DNA from: Calothrix membranacea FACHB-236
Lineage (GTDB): Bacteria; Cyanobacteriota; Cyanobacteriia; Cyanobacteriales; Nostocaceae
DNA: 64,000 nt
Direction: 5' to 3'
NCBI RefSeq assembly: GCF_014696315.1
Contig: NZ_JACJPX010000009.1
Coordinates: forward strand, 92,503-156,502
A program made the position numbers and the translations under genes. The notes beneath the pieces were generated by a model. It did no database searches, was not told where the DNA came from, and saw only the letters and a program-made list of their open reading frames with translations. Shown piece after piece: positions 56,401 through 63,971 of the stretch (the stretch's first letter is position 1; each line of letters begins with the position of its first letter).

Positions 56401-57505
56401 CAGCCTATATGGTGGTCTGGGTAATGACAGCTTAGATGGCGGTCTGGGTGATGACTACTTAGATGGTGGTGTTGGTAACGATACCCTATTAGGTGGTGCT
56501 GGTAACGATACTATCTTTGGTGGCGTTGGCATCAGTATTTTTGACGGTGGTGATGGCAATGACTACTTAGAAAGTAGCGACAGCAATGATACCCTCAAAG
56601 GTGGCGCTGGCAACGATATACTCAATAGCGGTAGCGGTAACGACTACCTAGAAGGTGGTCTTGGCGACGATCTCATGTATGGTGGTGCTGGTGATGACAC
56701 CTTAACTGCTGGGGAAGGCTACGATAAGCTATACGGTGGTGACGGCAACGACATACTATATGGGGAAGCTGGTGATGACACCTTATTTGGTGGCAATGGC
56801 AACGACAAACTATATGGTGGTGACGGTAACGACACAGTATATGCGGAAGTTGGTGACGATACCTTGTTTGGTGGCAATGGCGATGACGCACTAATGGGTA
56901 GCGATGGCAGTAACCAAATGTTCGGCGGTAATGGCAACGACTCCCTGTACGGTGGTGCAGGTAATGACATCTTATACGCGGAAGCTGGTGATGACAGCCT
57001 ATTTGGCGATATTGGTAATGACTTGCTGTATGGTAGTGCAGGAAATGACACAATATTCGGGGAAGTCGGTGATGACAACCTCTATGGTGGGATTGGCAAT
57101 GACAAACTCGATGGTGGCGCAGGTAATGATTACTTACTGGGTGCCGATAACGTAACTGAGTTTGGTGTAGGTACTATTGATATCCTCACAGGCGGTCTGG
57201 GCAAAGATAAATTTGTTTTAGGTGAAAAACAAGCCTTCTACAATGATGGTGATAGCAACTCTGCTGGATTGCAAGATTATGCCTTGATCACAGATTTTAA
57301 TAGTGCAGAAGACATCATTCAGTTAAGCGGTAATGCCAGTTCTTATGTGCTAGGTACCACTGTTGATAAAATGCCCGGTGTTGGCATCTACTTAGATACC
57401 AATAGCGATAAACTGTTTAACTCTAGTGATGACTTGATTGCAGTTGTTCAGGGAACTACTACCAACATGAGTCTCACAAGCTCTTCGTTTGTTTACGTGT
57501 CATAA
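50420..57505 (+). CDS. Giant RTX (hemolysin-type calcium-binding repeat) protein
   Basis: The protein has 2361 residues, almost wholly GGXGXDXUX nonapeptides (well over 200), which bind calcium and fold into parallel beta-rolls after secretion. Two short non-repeat inserts occur near 90-125 (LWTVDGNGNYKYTG) and 170-185 (WPGKDGNPVPGKDG). The last about 130 residues (TDILTGGLGKDKFVLGEK, YALITDFNSAEDIIQLSG) are a typical C-terminal type I secretion region; there is no N-terminal signal. No enzyme domain is seen, so an outer-surface or matrix protein is likely. No type I secretion genes lie in the window. Internal repeats: 873-bp and 702-bp units. Confidence 0.95.
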   Translation: MADTPIFGTSGNDAIYGTSGNDVIVALEGKDMVIGGAGNDVISGGGGNDYWLDGGNGNDTMAGESGNDTLSGSNGNDLMYGDSADRLWTVDGNGNYKYTGLIDETGAGFANPSIIDTNTNNDFVTGGEGNDVLLGQLGKDILEGGGGNDILNGGAGDDIIQGDYWPGKDGNPVPGKDGYGNDTLNGDDGNDNLYGNAGNDVLNGGTGNDQLVGGVGLDTLRGGSGNDYLDGGDDNDLVDGGTGDDYLKGGKGDDKLLGGYGNDVLEGEDGNDLLIGGFGDDSWISGGSGNDTLAGESGNDILDGGVGDDLLYGGDDNDTLLGNVGNDTLMGGAGADILDGGVGNDVLAGGLGNDTLKGSDGNDTLSGYSGNDILDGGAGNDMLAGGDDDDILKGSDGSDRLDGGLGNDTLDGGTGSDLITGGEGNDNIHGGADNDVIWGEAGADALFGDAGNDTMSGGTGNDYLDGGEGNDVLYGNGDVDVIDGGLGNDLIYGGDGDDKFLFGNEGTDTIYGEAGNDTIDGGTGDDLLNGGEGNDIIKGSDGNDNLYGAAGNDILDGGVGNDILDGGIGDDILKGSEGSDRLYGGLGNDTLDGGADNDTLAGGEGNDNIYGGTGNDLIWGEAGQDALYGDAGNDFIEGGDGNDYLNGGAGNDTLYGNADVDVIDGGADNDLIYGGDGDDKFLFGGDGLDTIYGEAGNDTIDGGADNDLLDGGDGNDILKGSEGNDTLYGAAGNDILDGGTGDDSLLGGLGDDILKGSEGNDVLYGEVGNDILDGGTGDDILDGGLGNDILKGSDGSDTLYGDSGNDTLDGGANTDSLFGGEGNDNIYGGADDDLIWGEAGADALFGDAGNDVIEGGLGNDYLDGGEGNDSLYGNADADIIDGGLGNDLIYGGEGDDKSLSGGEGLDTIYGEAGNDTIDGGAGDDLLDGGIGDDILKGSDGNDTLYGDLGNDILDGGVGNDLIYGGHGDDKALSGGDGNDTIYGEAGNDTLIGGAGDDILDGGAGTDYLDGGLGNDTLYGYGEADVMDGGAGNDLIYGSDGNDKSLFGGEGNDVIYGELGNDTLDGGADNDILDGGYGDDFLKGGDGNDTLYGDFGNDTLDGGIGNDSLFGGEGNDNIRGGADNDLIWGEAGADALFGDAGNDVIEGGLGNDYLDGGEGNDNLYGNADADIIDGGLGNDLIYGGEGDDKSLSGGDGNDTIYGEAGNDTIDGGAGDDLLDGGIGDDILKGSDGNDILVGGLGSDILDGGAGNDLIYGGAGDDKALSGGDGNDTIYGEAGNDTLIGGAGDDILDGGAGTDYLDGGLGNDTLYGYGEADVMDGGAGNDLIYGSDGNDKALSGGEGLDTIYGELGNDTLDGGADNDILDGGFGDDLLKGSDGNDILYGDLGNDTLDGGANTDSLFGGEGNDNIRGGADNDQIWGETGTDALFGDAGNDLIYGGAGNDYIDGGEGNDSLYGNADADIIDGGLGNDLIYGGEGDDKSLSGGEGLDTIYGEAGNDTIDGGAGDDILDGGYGDDILKGSDGNDTLYGDIGNDILDGGAGNDLIYGGDGDDKSLFGGDGADKIYGEAGNDTLDGGTGDDILDGGIGDDLLKGSDGNDILYGVLGNDSLDGGIGNDSLFGGEGNDNIRGGADNDLIWGEAGADALFGDAGNDVIEGGAGNDYIDGGEGNDTLYGNANVDIIDGGAGNDLIYGGDGDDKSLSGGDGNDIIYGEAGNDTIDGGTGNDILDGGIENDLLKGSDGNDSLYGDLGNDILDGGADDDRLDGGSGNDTLLGGLGNDYLDGGLGDDNLSGGSGNDTLFGGAGIGILDGGDGNDYLETSDSNDTLKGGTGNDTLDSGSGNDYLEGGTGDDLMYGVAGNDTLYGGDGNDAIYGGDGSDTLYGEAGNDTLFGGNGSDKLDGGEGNDTIYAEAGDDTLFGGNGNDELVGGIGNNQLFGGYGNDILKGGDGNDTLYGEAGDDTLFGGNGNDKLYGADGNNTLYGEAGDDTLVGGAFNDSLYGGLGNDSLDGGLGDDYLDGGVGNDTLLGGAGNDTIFGGVGISIFDGGDGNDYLESSDSNDTLKGGAGNDILNSGSGNDYLEGGLGDDLMYGGAGDDTLTAGEGYDKLYGGDGNDILYGEAGDDTLFGGNGNDKLYGGDGNDTVYAEVGDDTLFGGNGDDALMGSDGSNQMFGGNGNDSLYGGAGNDILYAEAGDDSLFGDIGNDLLYGSAGNDTIFGEVGDDNLYGGIGNDKLDGGAGNDYLLGADNVTEFGVGTIDILTGGLGKDKFVLGEKQAFYNDGDSNSAGLQDYALITDFNSAEDIIQLSGNASSYVLGTTVDKMPGVGIYLDTNSDKLFNSSDDLIAVVQGTTTNMSLTSSSFVYVS
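52925..55324 (+). repeat. Segmental duplications within the RTX gene (873-bp units)
   Basis: The marker IWGEAG/IWGETG recurs with TGGGG at 51731, 52274, 52925, 53798, 54671 and 55325. Spacings are 543, 651, 873, 873 and 654 bp, all in frame. The two 873-bp units are near identical; the 654-bp unit lacks 219 bp. Confidence 0.85.
55841..57030 (+). repeat. Second RTX segmental duplication (702-bp spacing)
   Basis: The motif GDGNDYLE(T/S)SDSNDTLKGG recurs with GACGGTGG at 55841 and 56543, 702 bp (26 nonapeptides) apart, with similar neighbouring repeats after each. Confidence 0.75.
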
Positions 57506-58023
57506 ATTATCTCAGGGGTAATTTAAATTCTCACTCATTACCCCTGTTTTAGAGCATTAATTAGGGATTTGATGTCAGGGTACAACTAACAACGTTGTGC
57601 CCTGTTATTTTGTTATATTAATCCGATTTAATTCCAAACAATCTAAGCATGATGTAGCCTATATCAGATGTTAACCGTAACGCGCTAAACAAAAATTTTT
57701 CTTGGGGTAAGCTGACACCAAAGCACTCTATTAAGTGAATTTATTACGTGAATTTCAAAAATCGAATACGAGTGTTATGGCATCTTCCATCTTTGTAATG
57801 TATGGCAATAAAAAATAAACCGCTGTTCGCGTAGCGTTCCGCAGGAATGGGAGAAGATAAACACAGATACACGCCGATACTTTTGTATTTTGCTATACTA
57901 GTAAATGCTATATTTATTGTTAAATATTATAAGTTTAAAGCAAATAAACAATCATGTATTAATTTTATTTTTTAAGTATTTTGAATTAATTAGTTAAATT
58001 TTATAATTTGCTATTGAAAATAA
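57506..58023. other. Intergenic region between RTX and convergent barrel gene
   Basis: Terminator at the left; GTTCGCGTAGCGTTCCGCAG at about 57833-57852 is a dispersed repeat (reverse of one at 40148). The rest is AT-rich; no gene. Confidence 0.6.
57510..57555 (+). terminator. Rho-independent terminator of the RTX gene
   Basis: CAGGGGTAAT and ATTACCCCTG arms (10 bp) followed by TTTTAG, within 10 bases of the stop codon. Confidence 0.9.
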
Positions 58024-59454
58024 TTAAAATTTCATCCTAAATTGTCCGTTAAGGTTGCGATTGTTATAAGGGCTGTCTCCAGTATCTAAATTACGCACAT
58101 TACTAAAACCATAACCAAAATCAAAATCTATATTTGGTGAGAGTTTAACTGTACATCGCGTTTGATAGCTATTACCCCCTGTCATCGAGCCATTAAGGAT
58201 TTGTCGTCCTAAAGTTGTACTGGCTCGACAACGCAAAAACGAAAAAATATCTCCTTCCCAACCAACTTCAAGGTTCATAACTAGAAAACTACCTGGGGAA
58301 AAATAGCCACTAGCTTCTTGTTGATCGCTAGTAAATGCCCAGCCAAATAAGTTGGCAGCAGTCCAAAATTGACCAAATTTATGTTCTAATCTACTAAAAA
58401 CTTGCTGTTCAAAGTTACCATCGTTAAACAATCCAAAGCGATACAGTGTAAAAAAGCTGGTATTGGGGTCAATTTGCCAGTAGGCATTGAGTCCAGAACG
58501 CCAGGATGAAATTCCACTTTCTAATGTTGCTGCACTTGTCTTATAAGGGCCATGTTCTAGTACAAACGATAGAAATAAAGCTGATTTTAATTTATAATCA
58601 TCAGTTAATTTAACAAAAATTGGTCGATCTATTTGACCCGCAAAATTGAAAGCCATAGGTAAACGATTAAATATATCTATACCTGCAGCAGCTTTTATAT
58701 TATATTGACCTGTTTTACCTTGCCATCCAAATTGCAGGGGAATATTAGTAACTGTATCTACCTTTGGTTGCTCAAAGGTATTAAATCCAGTTTTAAAAGT
58801 AATTTTTTCACCATTAGGCATTTTAAATGTAAATACAGGTTCAAAAATACGGTTATGCTGATAAAATTTGCTGTAATCATCACGAAAATCTGGTTGTATA
58901 CGTTCTAGCACTAATGCAGGTTCACCTGGCTCTTCTGTAGATGTTACTGGTGGTGGCGGCGGCGGTGGTGGCGGTGGTGGTGGGGGTAATTGGAGAAGAG
59001 GATTAAAGTTTTCTGGCGCAGCAATCAAGATAGGTTTTGGCTCGAATCTATAAGGAAGACCACTTACAAAAGTTTCGATGTTGCTGTTAATAACTGTGCC
59101 GCTATTGTTGAAGTTAGCAAAAGCGATCGCCTGTTTAGTCAGTTGTAAGCTTGAGTATGAGTTATTATCAATTGTAACAGCAATAAATGGCTGCGTTTCT
59201 GCTATTTCTTGTGGTTTTTGGCGGAGGTTTGCCAAATTGGGGAATGAGGTCACTTGTTGATGCAATTCTGAGTTAGAATTGCCGTTTTCATCTGTTTGAG
59301 CAACTTCAGATTTAGCAGCGGATACATTCCAAATTATCAAGCTCCAGATTACACTTATTGGGAGTAAAAACCATCGCCAAATTAACTTAGATTGTATGCC
59401 TTGCGATGAAACAAATAGAGAATTTTTATGAGAATTGTTATAAGTGTTTGCCAT
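58024..59454 (-). CDS. Putative outer-membrane beta-barrel protein with polyproline linker
   Basis: The protein has 476 residues: a long N-terminus with a hydrophobic export segment (about 28-46), a run of about 14 prolines near 158-171, then a C-terminal region of alternating polar/hydrophobic strands (FTFKMPNGEKITFKTGF, NIKAAAGIDIFNRL, SFFTLYRFGLFND) ending in phenylalanine (RMKF), as outer-membrane barrels do. No name recognised. Convergent with the RTX gene; a role in its display is only a guess. Confidence 0.75.
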   Translation of the reverse strand: MANTYNNSHKNSLFVSSQGIQSKLIWRWFLLPISVIWSLIIWNVSAAKSEVAQTDENGNSNSELHQQVTSFPNLANLRQKPQEIAETQPFIAVTIDNNSYSSLQLTKQAIAFANFNNSGTVINSNIETFVSGLPYRFEPKPILIAAPENFNPLLQLPPPPPPPPPPPPPVTSTEEPGEPALVLERIQPDFRDDYSKFYQHNRIFEPVFTFKMPNGEKITFKTGFNTFEQPKVDTVTNIPLQFGWQGKTGQYNIKAAAGIDIFNRLPMAFNFAGQIDRPIFVKLTDDYKLKSALFLSFVLEHGPYKTSAATLESGISSWRSGLNAYWQIDPNTSFFTLYRFGLFNDGNFEQQVFSRLEHKFGQFWTAANLFGWAFTSDQQEASGYFSPGSFLVMNLEVGWEGDIFSFLRCRASTTLGRQILNGSMTGGNSYQTRCTVKLSPNIDFDFGYGFSNVRNLDTGDSPYNNRNLNGQFRMKF

Positions 59455-59733
59455 CAGTCAATATTTGCTCACTGCTGTTAATGATGTAGAGACTGATTAT
59501 TATATTGGCGGCAATTAATATATGTCTTAAGTAGAGCGGTGCAATTAAAGATAGCTGGTGAAGGCTGTCATTAGTATTTGTCATTTGTCAGGGTTTTAAG
59601 CCTATTTACGTTTCGTAATATAGTTTGGTGCAATTACCGATTTACTTATGTCTGTTTGATTGCGATCGCCTCATTCTCATTCATATGTAATACCAAATTA
59701 AATAATGTTTGCGACACATCAATATATTCTAGA

Positions 59734-60166
59734 GGGCACGGCGTGCCCATACGTGTCAACTTAACGCGAAACCCGCTTTGTATCAAGGTTTTTGCCCTCA
59801 CCCCCAACCCCTCTCCCACCAGGCTACGGTGTACACACAAGTCCTAAAATCCTTGCCGCATAAGATGCAAGCCTTAGTAGGTAAGGTTTTGAGATTATCA
59901 ATTAGATTGTCAATAGTCCTAACTTATTGATAAGCATTTAACGGAAAATCAAGGATTTAAAAAATAAATTTCCGTTCTTGTGCGTCAATTTGATTCCCAA
60001 ACCAAGATGTGTGTACACCGTAGCCCACCAGGAGAGGGGAGCAAGAGATTTAATTCCCCTTCTCCTGCGGGAGAAGGGGTTAGGGGATGAGGGCGAGGGT
60101 ATTTGTACAACGCCCGCCCTATATAGCTTTAAGCTTAAGTTGACACAACTGCGGCGTGCCGTGCCC
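59734..60166. repeat. Older inverted-repeat element interrupted by the MITE
   Basis: GTGTCAACTTAA (59753-59764) and TTAAGTTGACAC (60135-60146) are exact inverted copies, flanked outward by GGGCACGGC-type palindromes. Confidence 0.6.
59824..60023. mobile_element. 200-bp MITE with 16-bp TIRs and 9-bp target duplication
   Basis: Left end CTACGGTGTACACACA (59824-59839), right end TGTGTGTACACCGTAG (60008-60023), perfect inverted copies. CCCACCAGG flanks on both sides (59815-59823 and 60024-60032) as a direct repeat. Removing element plus one copy restores a typical CCTCTCCCACCAGGAGAGGGG hairpin. No ORF of note inside. Confidence 0.85.
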
Positions 60167-60373
60167 CTACAATCTGTATGCTGTAAGATATTTTACTCAG
60201 TAATAAATATCTACTCTAGCTGGAAATTGCTAGCTAGCATATCAAATATTCTTGGGGGTAGGTAAAAAATATACCGATAGGGGGATGCGTTGCTGCAAAA
60301 ATGATTATCAACTGTATCAAGAGTAGGTGAGATGTTGCGATCGCCAAACTCAGATAATAGATTTCCAGCTTTA

Positions 60374-60400
60374 TAGACCAAAAAACCCCTGGTAAGCAGG
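60374..60400 (-). terminator. Rho-independent terminator, minus strand
   Basis: CCCCTG-CTTAC-CAGGGG followed by TTTTTT on the minus strand, about 200 bp past the methyltransferase stop. Confidence 0.75.
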
Positions 60401-60481
60401 GGAGAAATCAACTCTAGGAGGTCTTTACTTATTTACCCATCAGCCCATATTGGCAAGTTTATGCAAAATTGGAAAAAATTT

Positions 60482-60526
60482 TGGGGATTGGGGACTGGGG
60501 ATTGGGTAATGGGTAATGGGTAATTT
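60482..60526. repeat. STRR heptamer array (GGGGATT / GGGTAAT)
   Basis: Six heptamers, shifting from GGGGACT/GGGGATT to GGGTAAT. Confidence 0.8.
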
Positions 60527-60596
60527 CTCCTTGTCACCTTTCCCCTTATCCCCCTGCTTACACAGTGATGGTATATTTATTTTTTGTTGCAACTCC

Positions 60597-61547
60597 CTAA
60601 GCGGGTTTTTTGGCGACGATGGTGCGATGGCGAGGATCGCTGGCTACGGTAATTGGTTGAGCAAAGCCGACTGACTGCAATGTGGCTTCAATATTAAAGG
60701 TGTAGTAGTCATCGCTCCAGGGTTCGGTGCTTTTCATTAATGTAAATAGCACTGGTGGCAAGTTTTGGATGACGCTGGATTTTGGGTTATTATCTACAAT
60801 TGCGATCGCACCACCAGGTCGCAGTAGTCGCAAAGCTTCTGCGAAAATTGCTTGACTAGCATAGCCAGGAAGTTCATGAGTCACAAACTGGAGTGTGACT
60901 AAATCAAAAGAGTTATCTGGTAGCCCTGTATTTTCAGCTTGGGCGTGTATCCACTCGGATATTTCATGATTGACATCGCGTTTGCGGGCGACGGTGAGCA
61001 TATAAGGTGATAAATCCAGCCCCACTGTCCGCACTGGATGACTCTGCTTTTGTTGGTAGTAGCGGTGTAAGGCTTGAGTGGAAATACCCACTGAGCAACC
61101 GATATCGAGGATATCTCGTACTTCTTGCGGCCCATATTTGGCGAGAACTTCGTGAAAACTACCTCTGAGCCTTGCATGAGCTACTTCCCATGTGAGGTTT
61201 TCTTTCGGCCAAACCCGCAACGCCATTGCGTAGGTAGCTGGTTCTGTCTCAAAAGCAGCATCCCAGCAAAGGTTGCCCTCATTGTAGGCGTGGAAAGGGA
61301 CTTTATAGTAGTCAGGATAAACAACATTGGGGTTAGTCACAGCCGCCATTTGCTGTTTTACTCCCGATGATTTGAGCGCCTCGTAGTTTTTGCGCCAGGG
61401 AACACCATTTTTCTCAGCAGTTTTGATGAGTACTTTCCTGGCTTGCTGCTTCATCAATTTATAGATGGGTTTTGTTTGGATCAAGAGATTGACAAACTTG
61501 GAGAGGGTATCTTCTCCCGCCCAGTCTGGTTTTAGCTTGTTGTTCAT
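60597..61547 (-). CDS. Class I SAM-dependent methyltransferase
   Basis: The protein has 316 residues. The SAM site is ILDIGCSVGIST (about 146-157), with GLDLSPYMLTVARKR (motif II), HAQAENTGLPDNSFDLVTLQF (about 210-230) and RLLRPGGAIAIVD: the UbiE-like order. The 110-residue N-terminal region is helical. Substrate unknown. Confidence 0.9.
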   Translation of the reverse strand: MNNKLKPDWAGEDTLSKFVNLLIQTKPIYKLMKQQARKVLIKTAEKNGVPWRKNYEALKSSGVKQQMAAVTNPNVVYPDYYKVPFHAYNEGNLCWDAAFETEPATYAMALRVWPKENLTWEVAHARLRGSFHEVLAKYGPQEVRDILDIGCSVGISTQALHRYYQQKQSHPVRTVGLDLSPYMLTVARKRDVNHEISEWIHAQAENTGLPDNSFDLVTLQFVTHELPGYASQAIFAEALRLLRPGGAIAIVDNNPKSSVIQNLPPVLFTLMKSTEPWSDDYYTFNIEATLQSVGFAQPITVASDPRHRTIVAKKPA

Positions 61548-61868
61548 CGGCTTGCAAAAATAGAGGCAAGATAACTAAGTAGACAGGTGGAAACCAAGAT
61601 AATTATCAGGTTTATCAGTTGTCTATGGTCATTAAATAAAACTGAGCAACCTGAAAACTGCGATCGCCTGAGTTTATATTGGTTTATCGCTATATGCTTA
61701 TGTATTTTATTTTTTGGCAGTACCAAATTTCGTGAATATTAGTAACGCACAAAAAGCTTGGGCGCTGATGCCGTACTCTCGCTGCTAACGCATCCTACGT
61801 GAACTGATACGGTGATTAGTGGGTGAAACGGTAAAATATAGTTAAGAAATTGTGCTTAAGTTGTTAAT
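61548..61868. other. Intergenic region with a partial dispersed repeat
   Basis: GCTAACGCATCCTACG at about 61784-61799 is half of the hairpin at 45463-45497. No gene. Confidence 0.5.
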
Positions 61869-62144
61869 ATGCAACAATTTTCGATTACAGAAATCCAAGA
61901 TATCCATAGTGAAGTATTAAATCAAGCTGCTGTTGAGCCTGTTTTACTCACAGAAGAATCACAACCTAGCTATGTAATTATGTCGGTGGAAAACTACGAG
62001 CAATTAATGAACCGACTTACTCAATTAGAAGATTTAATTTTAGGTCAACAAGCTCAAACTGCACTCGCAAATTCCCAGATGGTTGGGACGGAAACTTTTA
62101 CAGCACAACTCAAGCGTCTAGCTGCGCTTGATGAGCTTAGCTGA
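61869..62144 (+). CDS. Phd/YefM-type antitoxin
   Basis: The protein has 91 residues. MQQFSITEIQDIHSEVLNQ, then PVLLTEESQPSYVIMSVENYEQLMNRL is the Phd/YefM DNA-binding half; the rest is a flexible toxin-binding tail. Overlaps the toxin gene by 14 bases, usual for such pairs. Would bind its own promoter region upstream. Confidence 0.85.
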   Translation: MQQFSITEIQDIHSEVLNQAAVEPVLLTEESQPSYVIMSVENYEQLMNRLTQLEDLILGQQAQTALANSQMVGTETFTAQLKRLAALDELS

Positions 62145-62430
62145 TAATATGCCAAAACTCGATGGTTTGGAAACAGTTCTTGATTTCCTCAAAGGATTAC
62201 AGCCTAAAATCGCTGCTCAAATCGCTAAAAAAGTGATGTCGCTGAATATTGATCCTTTACCAACAGATTGTAAAGAATTAAGTGGTTATGCAGGATATTA
62301 TCGTGTAGATTCTGGAGAATATCGCATTGTTTATCGCTTCGATACTGAAGCAGATTTGGTTGAAGTGATTTTAGTAGGTAAGCGTAATGACGATGAAGTT
62401 TATAAGCAACTTAAGCGTTTATTAGGCTGA
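62131..62430 (+). CDS. RelE/ParE-type toxin
   Basis: With ATG at 62131 the protein has 99 residues. LKGLQPKIAAQIAKKVMSL, LSGYAGYYRVDSGEYRIVYRFD and a C-terminal VILVGKRNDDEVYKQLKRLL give the RelE-like fold (ribosome-dependent mRNA cleavage, inferred). A longer frame from TTG 62128 is possible. Confidence 0.86.
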   Translation: MSLADNMPKLDGLETVLDFLKGLQPKIAAQIAKKVMSLNIDPLPTDCKELSGYAGYYRVDSGEYRIVYRFDTEADLVEVILVGKRNDDEVYKQLKRLLG

Positions 62431-62597
62431 TGCCAATCAATGCGATCCTTTGACTCTTCAGGTTCCACATTACTACTACACAATTGCTGTGCGATCGCAC
62501 TTCTCCCCAGAAACCAAACCAGCTTTGTGAAGTTTCATAACAAGGAGCGATGAGAATTTAGCGCAAAATAGAGATGTAATTTGTTCTCAATCTCACC

Positions 62598-63971
62598 TTG
62601 ACTGAAGCCAATCCAGTGCGTAATTTGCAAGAAACTCATTTAAACCGTGCGCGTGCTAGTCTCCGACAAGCGTTGTCTTGGTATGGATATCTTCGCAAGT
62701 CAGGACAGCTTGCATCTAATCCAGAATTGGCGGGTTTGGTAAAGCCAGAATTGGATGCTTTGAGTACCACACTCAACAAACTAGACTCGAATGTGATTAA
62801 AATTGCGGCTTTTGGTTTGGTGAGTCGGGGGAAGTCGGCGGTGTTAAATGCCTTATTAGGGGAAAAAATTCTGCAAACTGGCCCTTTAAATGGTGTGACT
62901 CAATGGCCCCGTTCTGTGCGCTGGCAACCTGGAGGCAAGGTACAGGTAGAATTAATTGATACACCTGGATTAGATGAAATTGAAGGTGAATCACGGGCAA
63001 AAATGGCAACAGAAGTAGCGCGCCAAGCTGATTTAATTTTGTTTGTGGTCTCTGGTGATATTACGCGCACAGAGTATGAAGCGCTACTAGATTTACGCCA
63101 AGCCCAAAAGCCCCTAATTTTAGTATTTAACAAAATCGACCTGTACCCAGATACAGATAGAGCCAAGATTTACCAGAATTTGCAACAGTTGGGTGCAGGA
63201 CATCCCGAAGCCGAACCTTTGTTACCAGATGAAATTGTCATGGTAGCGGCGGAACCAGCACCAATGGAAGTGCGGGTTGAGTGGCCTGATGGAAATGTAA
63301 CTTATGAATGGGAGACACCACCCACCCAAGTAGACGAACTCAAACAGACAATATTAAATATTCTCAACCGTGAAGGGCGATCGCTGTTAGCGTTAAATGC
63401 ACTCATCCAAGCAAGGGAAGCAGAAGCCGCGATCGCCCAAAAAACTATTGATTTACGCCAACAAGAAGCCGAAGAAATCATTTGGCAGTTTACCAAATAT
63501 AAAGCCTTGGTAGTCGGACTCAACCCCATCGCCGTGTTAGATATTTTAGGCGGTGCTATTGCCGATTTACTATTAATTCGTTCCCTAGCGCGGTTGTATG
63601 GCTTACCCATCACCAACTATGAAGCCGGGAAAATCCTCAAAACGATTTTATTAAGTTCTGGAGGCTTATTGCTGAGTGAATTAGGCAGTAGCTTTTTATT
63701 TGGTTTAGGCAAAAGTACTGCAGCCCTAGCTAGCGGTGACAATCCCATCAATATTACCGCCTCCGCCGGCAGTGCGATCGCTCAAGCCGGAATCGCCGGT
63801 TATGGAGCCTATGCTGTAGGAAAAGCAGCACAAGTATACCTAGAAAACGGCTGTACCTGGGGACAATTAGGCGCTAACACCGTCATTCAAGAAATTCTCT
63901 CTCAAGTCGAGCCGAACACGATTGTCTATCGGTTACGCCAAGAGTTAGGGGGAATGGGGACTGGGGATTAG
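62598..63971 (+). CDS. Dynamin-like/Era-type GTPase with DUF697-like membrane region
   Basis: The protein has 457 residues, starting with TTG at 62598 (no in-frame ATG nearer). G1 GLVSRGKS (73-80), G3 DTPG (121-124) and G4 NKID (178-181). C-terminal region (about 300-430) has hydrophobic segments like DUF697 proteins. Membrane-associated GTPase; role unknown. The last residues (GGMGTGD) come from an STRR1 array, so the original stop may have been overwritten. Confidence 0.87.
   Translation: MTEANPVRNLQETHLNRARASLRQALSWYGYLRKSGQLASNPELAGLVKPELDALSTTLNKLDSNVIKIAAFGLVSRGKSAVLNALLGEKILQTGPLNGVTQWPRSVRWQPGGKVQVELIDTPGLDEIEGESRAKMATEVARQADLILFVVSGDITRTEYEALLDLRQAQKPLILVFNKIDLYPDTDRAKIYQNLQQLGAGHPEAEPLLPDEIVMVAAEPAPMEVRVEWPDGNVTYEWETPPTQVDELKQTILNILNREGRSLLALNALIQAREAEAAIAQKTIDLRQQEAEEIIWQFTKYKALVVGLNPIAVLDILGGAIADLLLIRSLARLYGLPITNYEAGKILKTILLSSGGLLLSELGSSFLFGLGKSTAALASGDNPINITASAGSAIAQAGIAGYGAYAVGKAAQVYLENGCTWGQLGANTVIQEILSQVEPNTIVYRLRQELGGMGTGD

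Larger units (their letters stand above)
59455..60596. other. Repeat-rich intergenic region
   Basis: Holds a nested 200-bp MITE (59824-60023) within an older inverted-repeat element (59734-60166), a CCCTTCTCC/GGAGAAGGG hairpin (about 60057-60080), a terminator (60374-60400) and STRR1 heptamers. No gene; short ORFs here are by chance. Confidence 0.7.

Noticed and set aside
56673..57078. Histidine/cysteine-rich and proline-rich antisense ORFs at the RTX 3' end
   Set aside because: Same cause: repeated sense codons give regular antisense codons. No start signals.
50420..57505. Periodic sequence as a possible CRISPR array
   Set aside because: The period is 27 bp of coding nonapeptides with no unique spacers.
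59578..60265. Short ORFs in the repeat region
   Set aside because: They run across the MITE ends and CT-rich hairpins and have no protein-like pattern.
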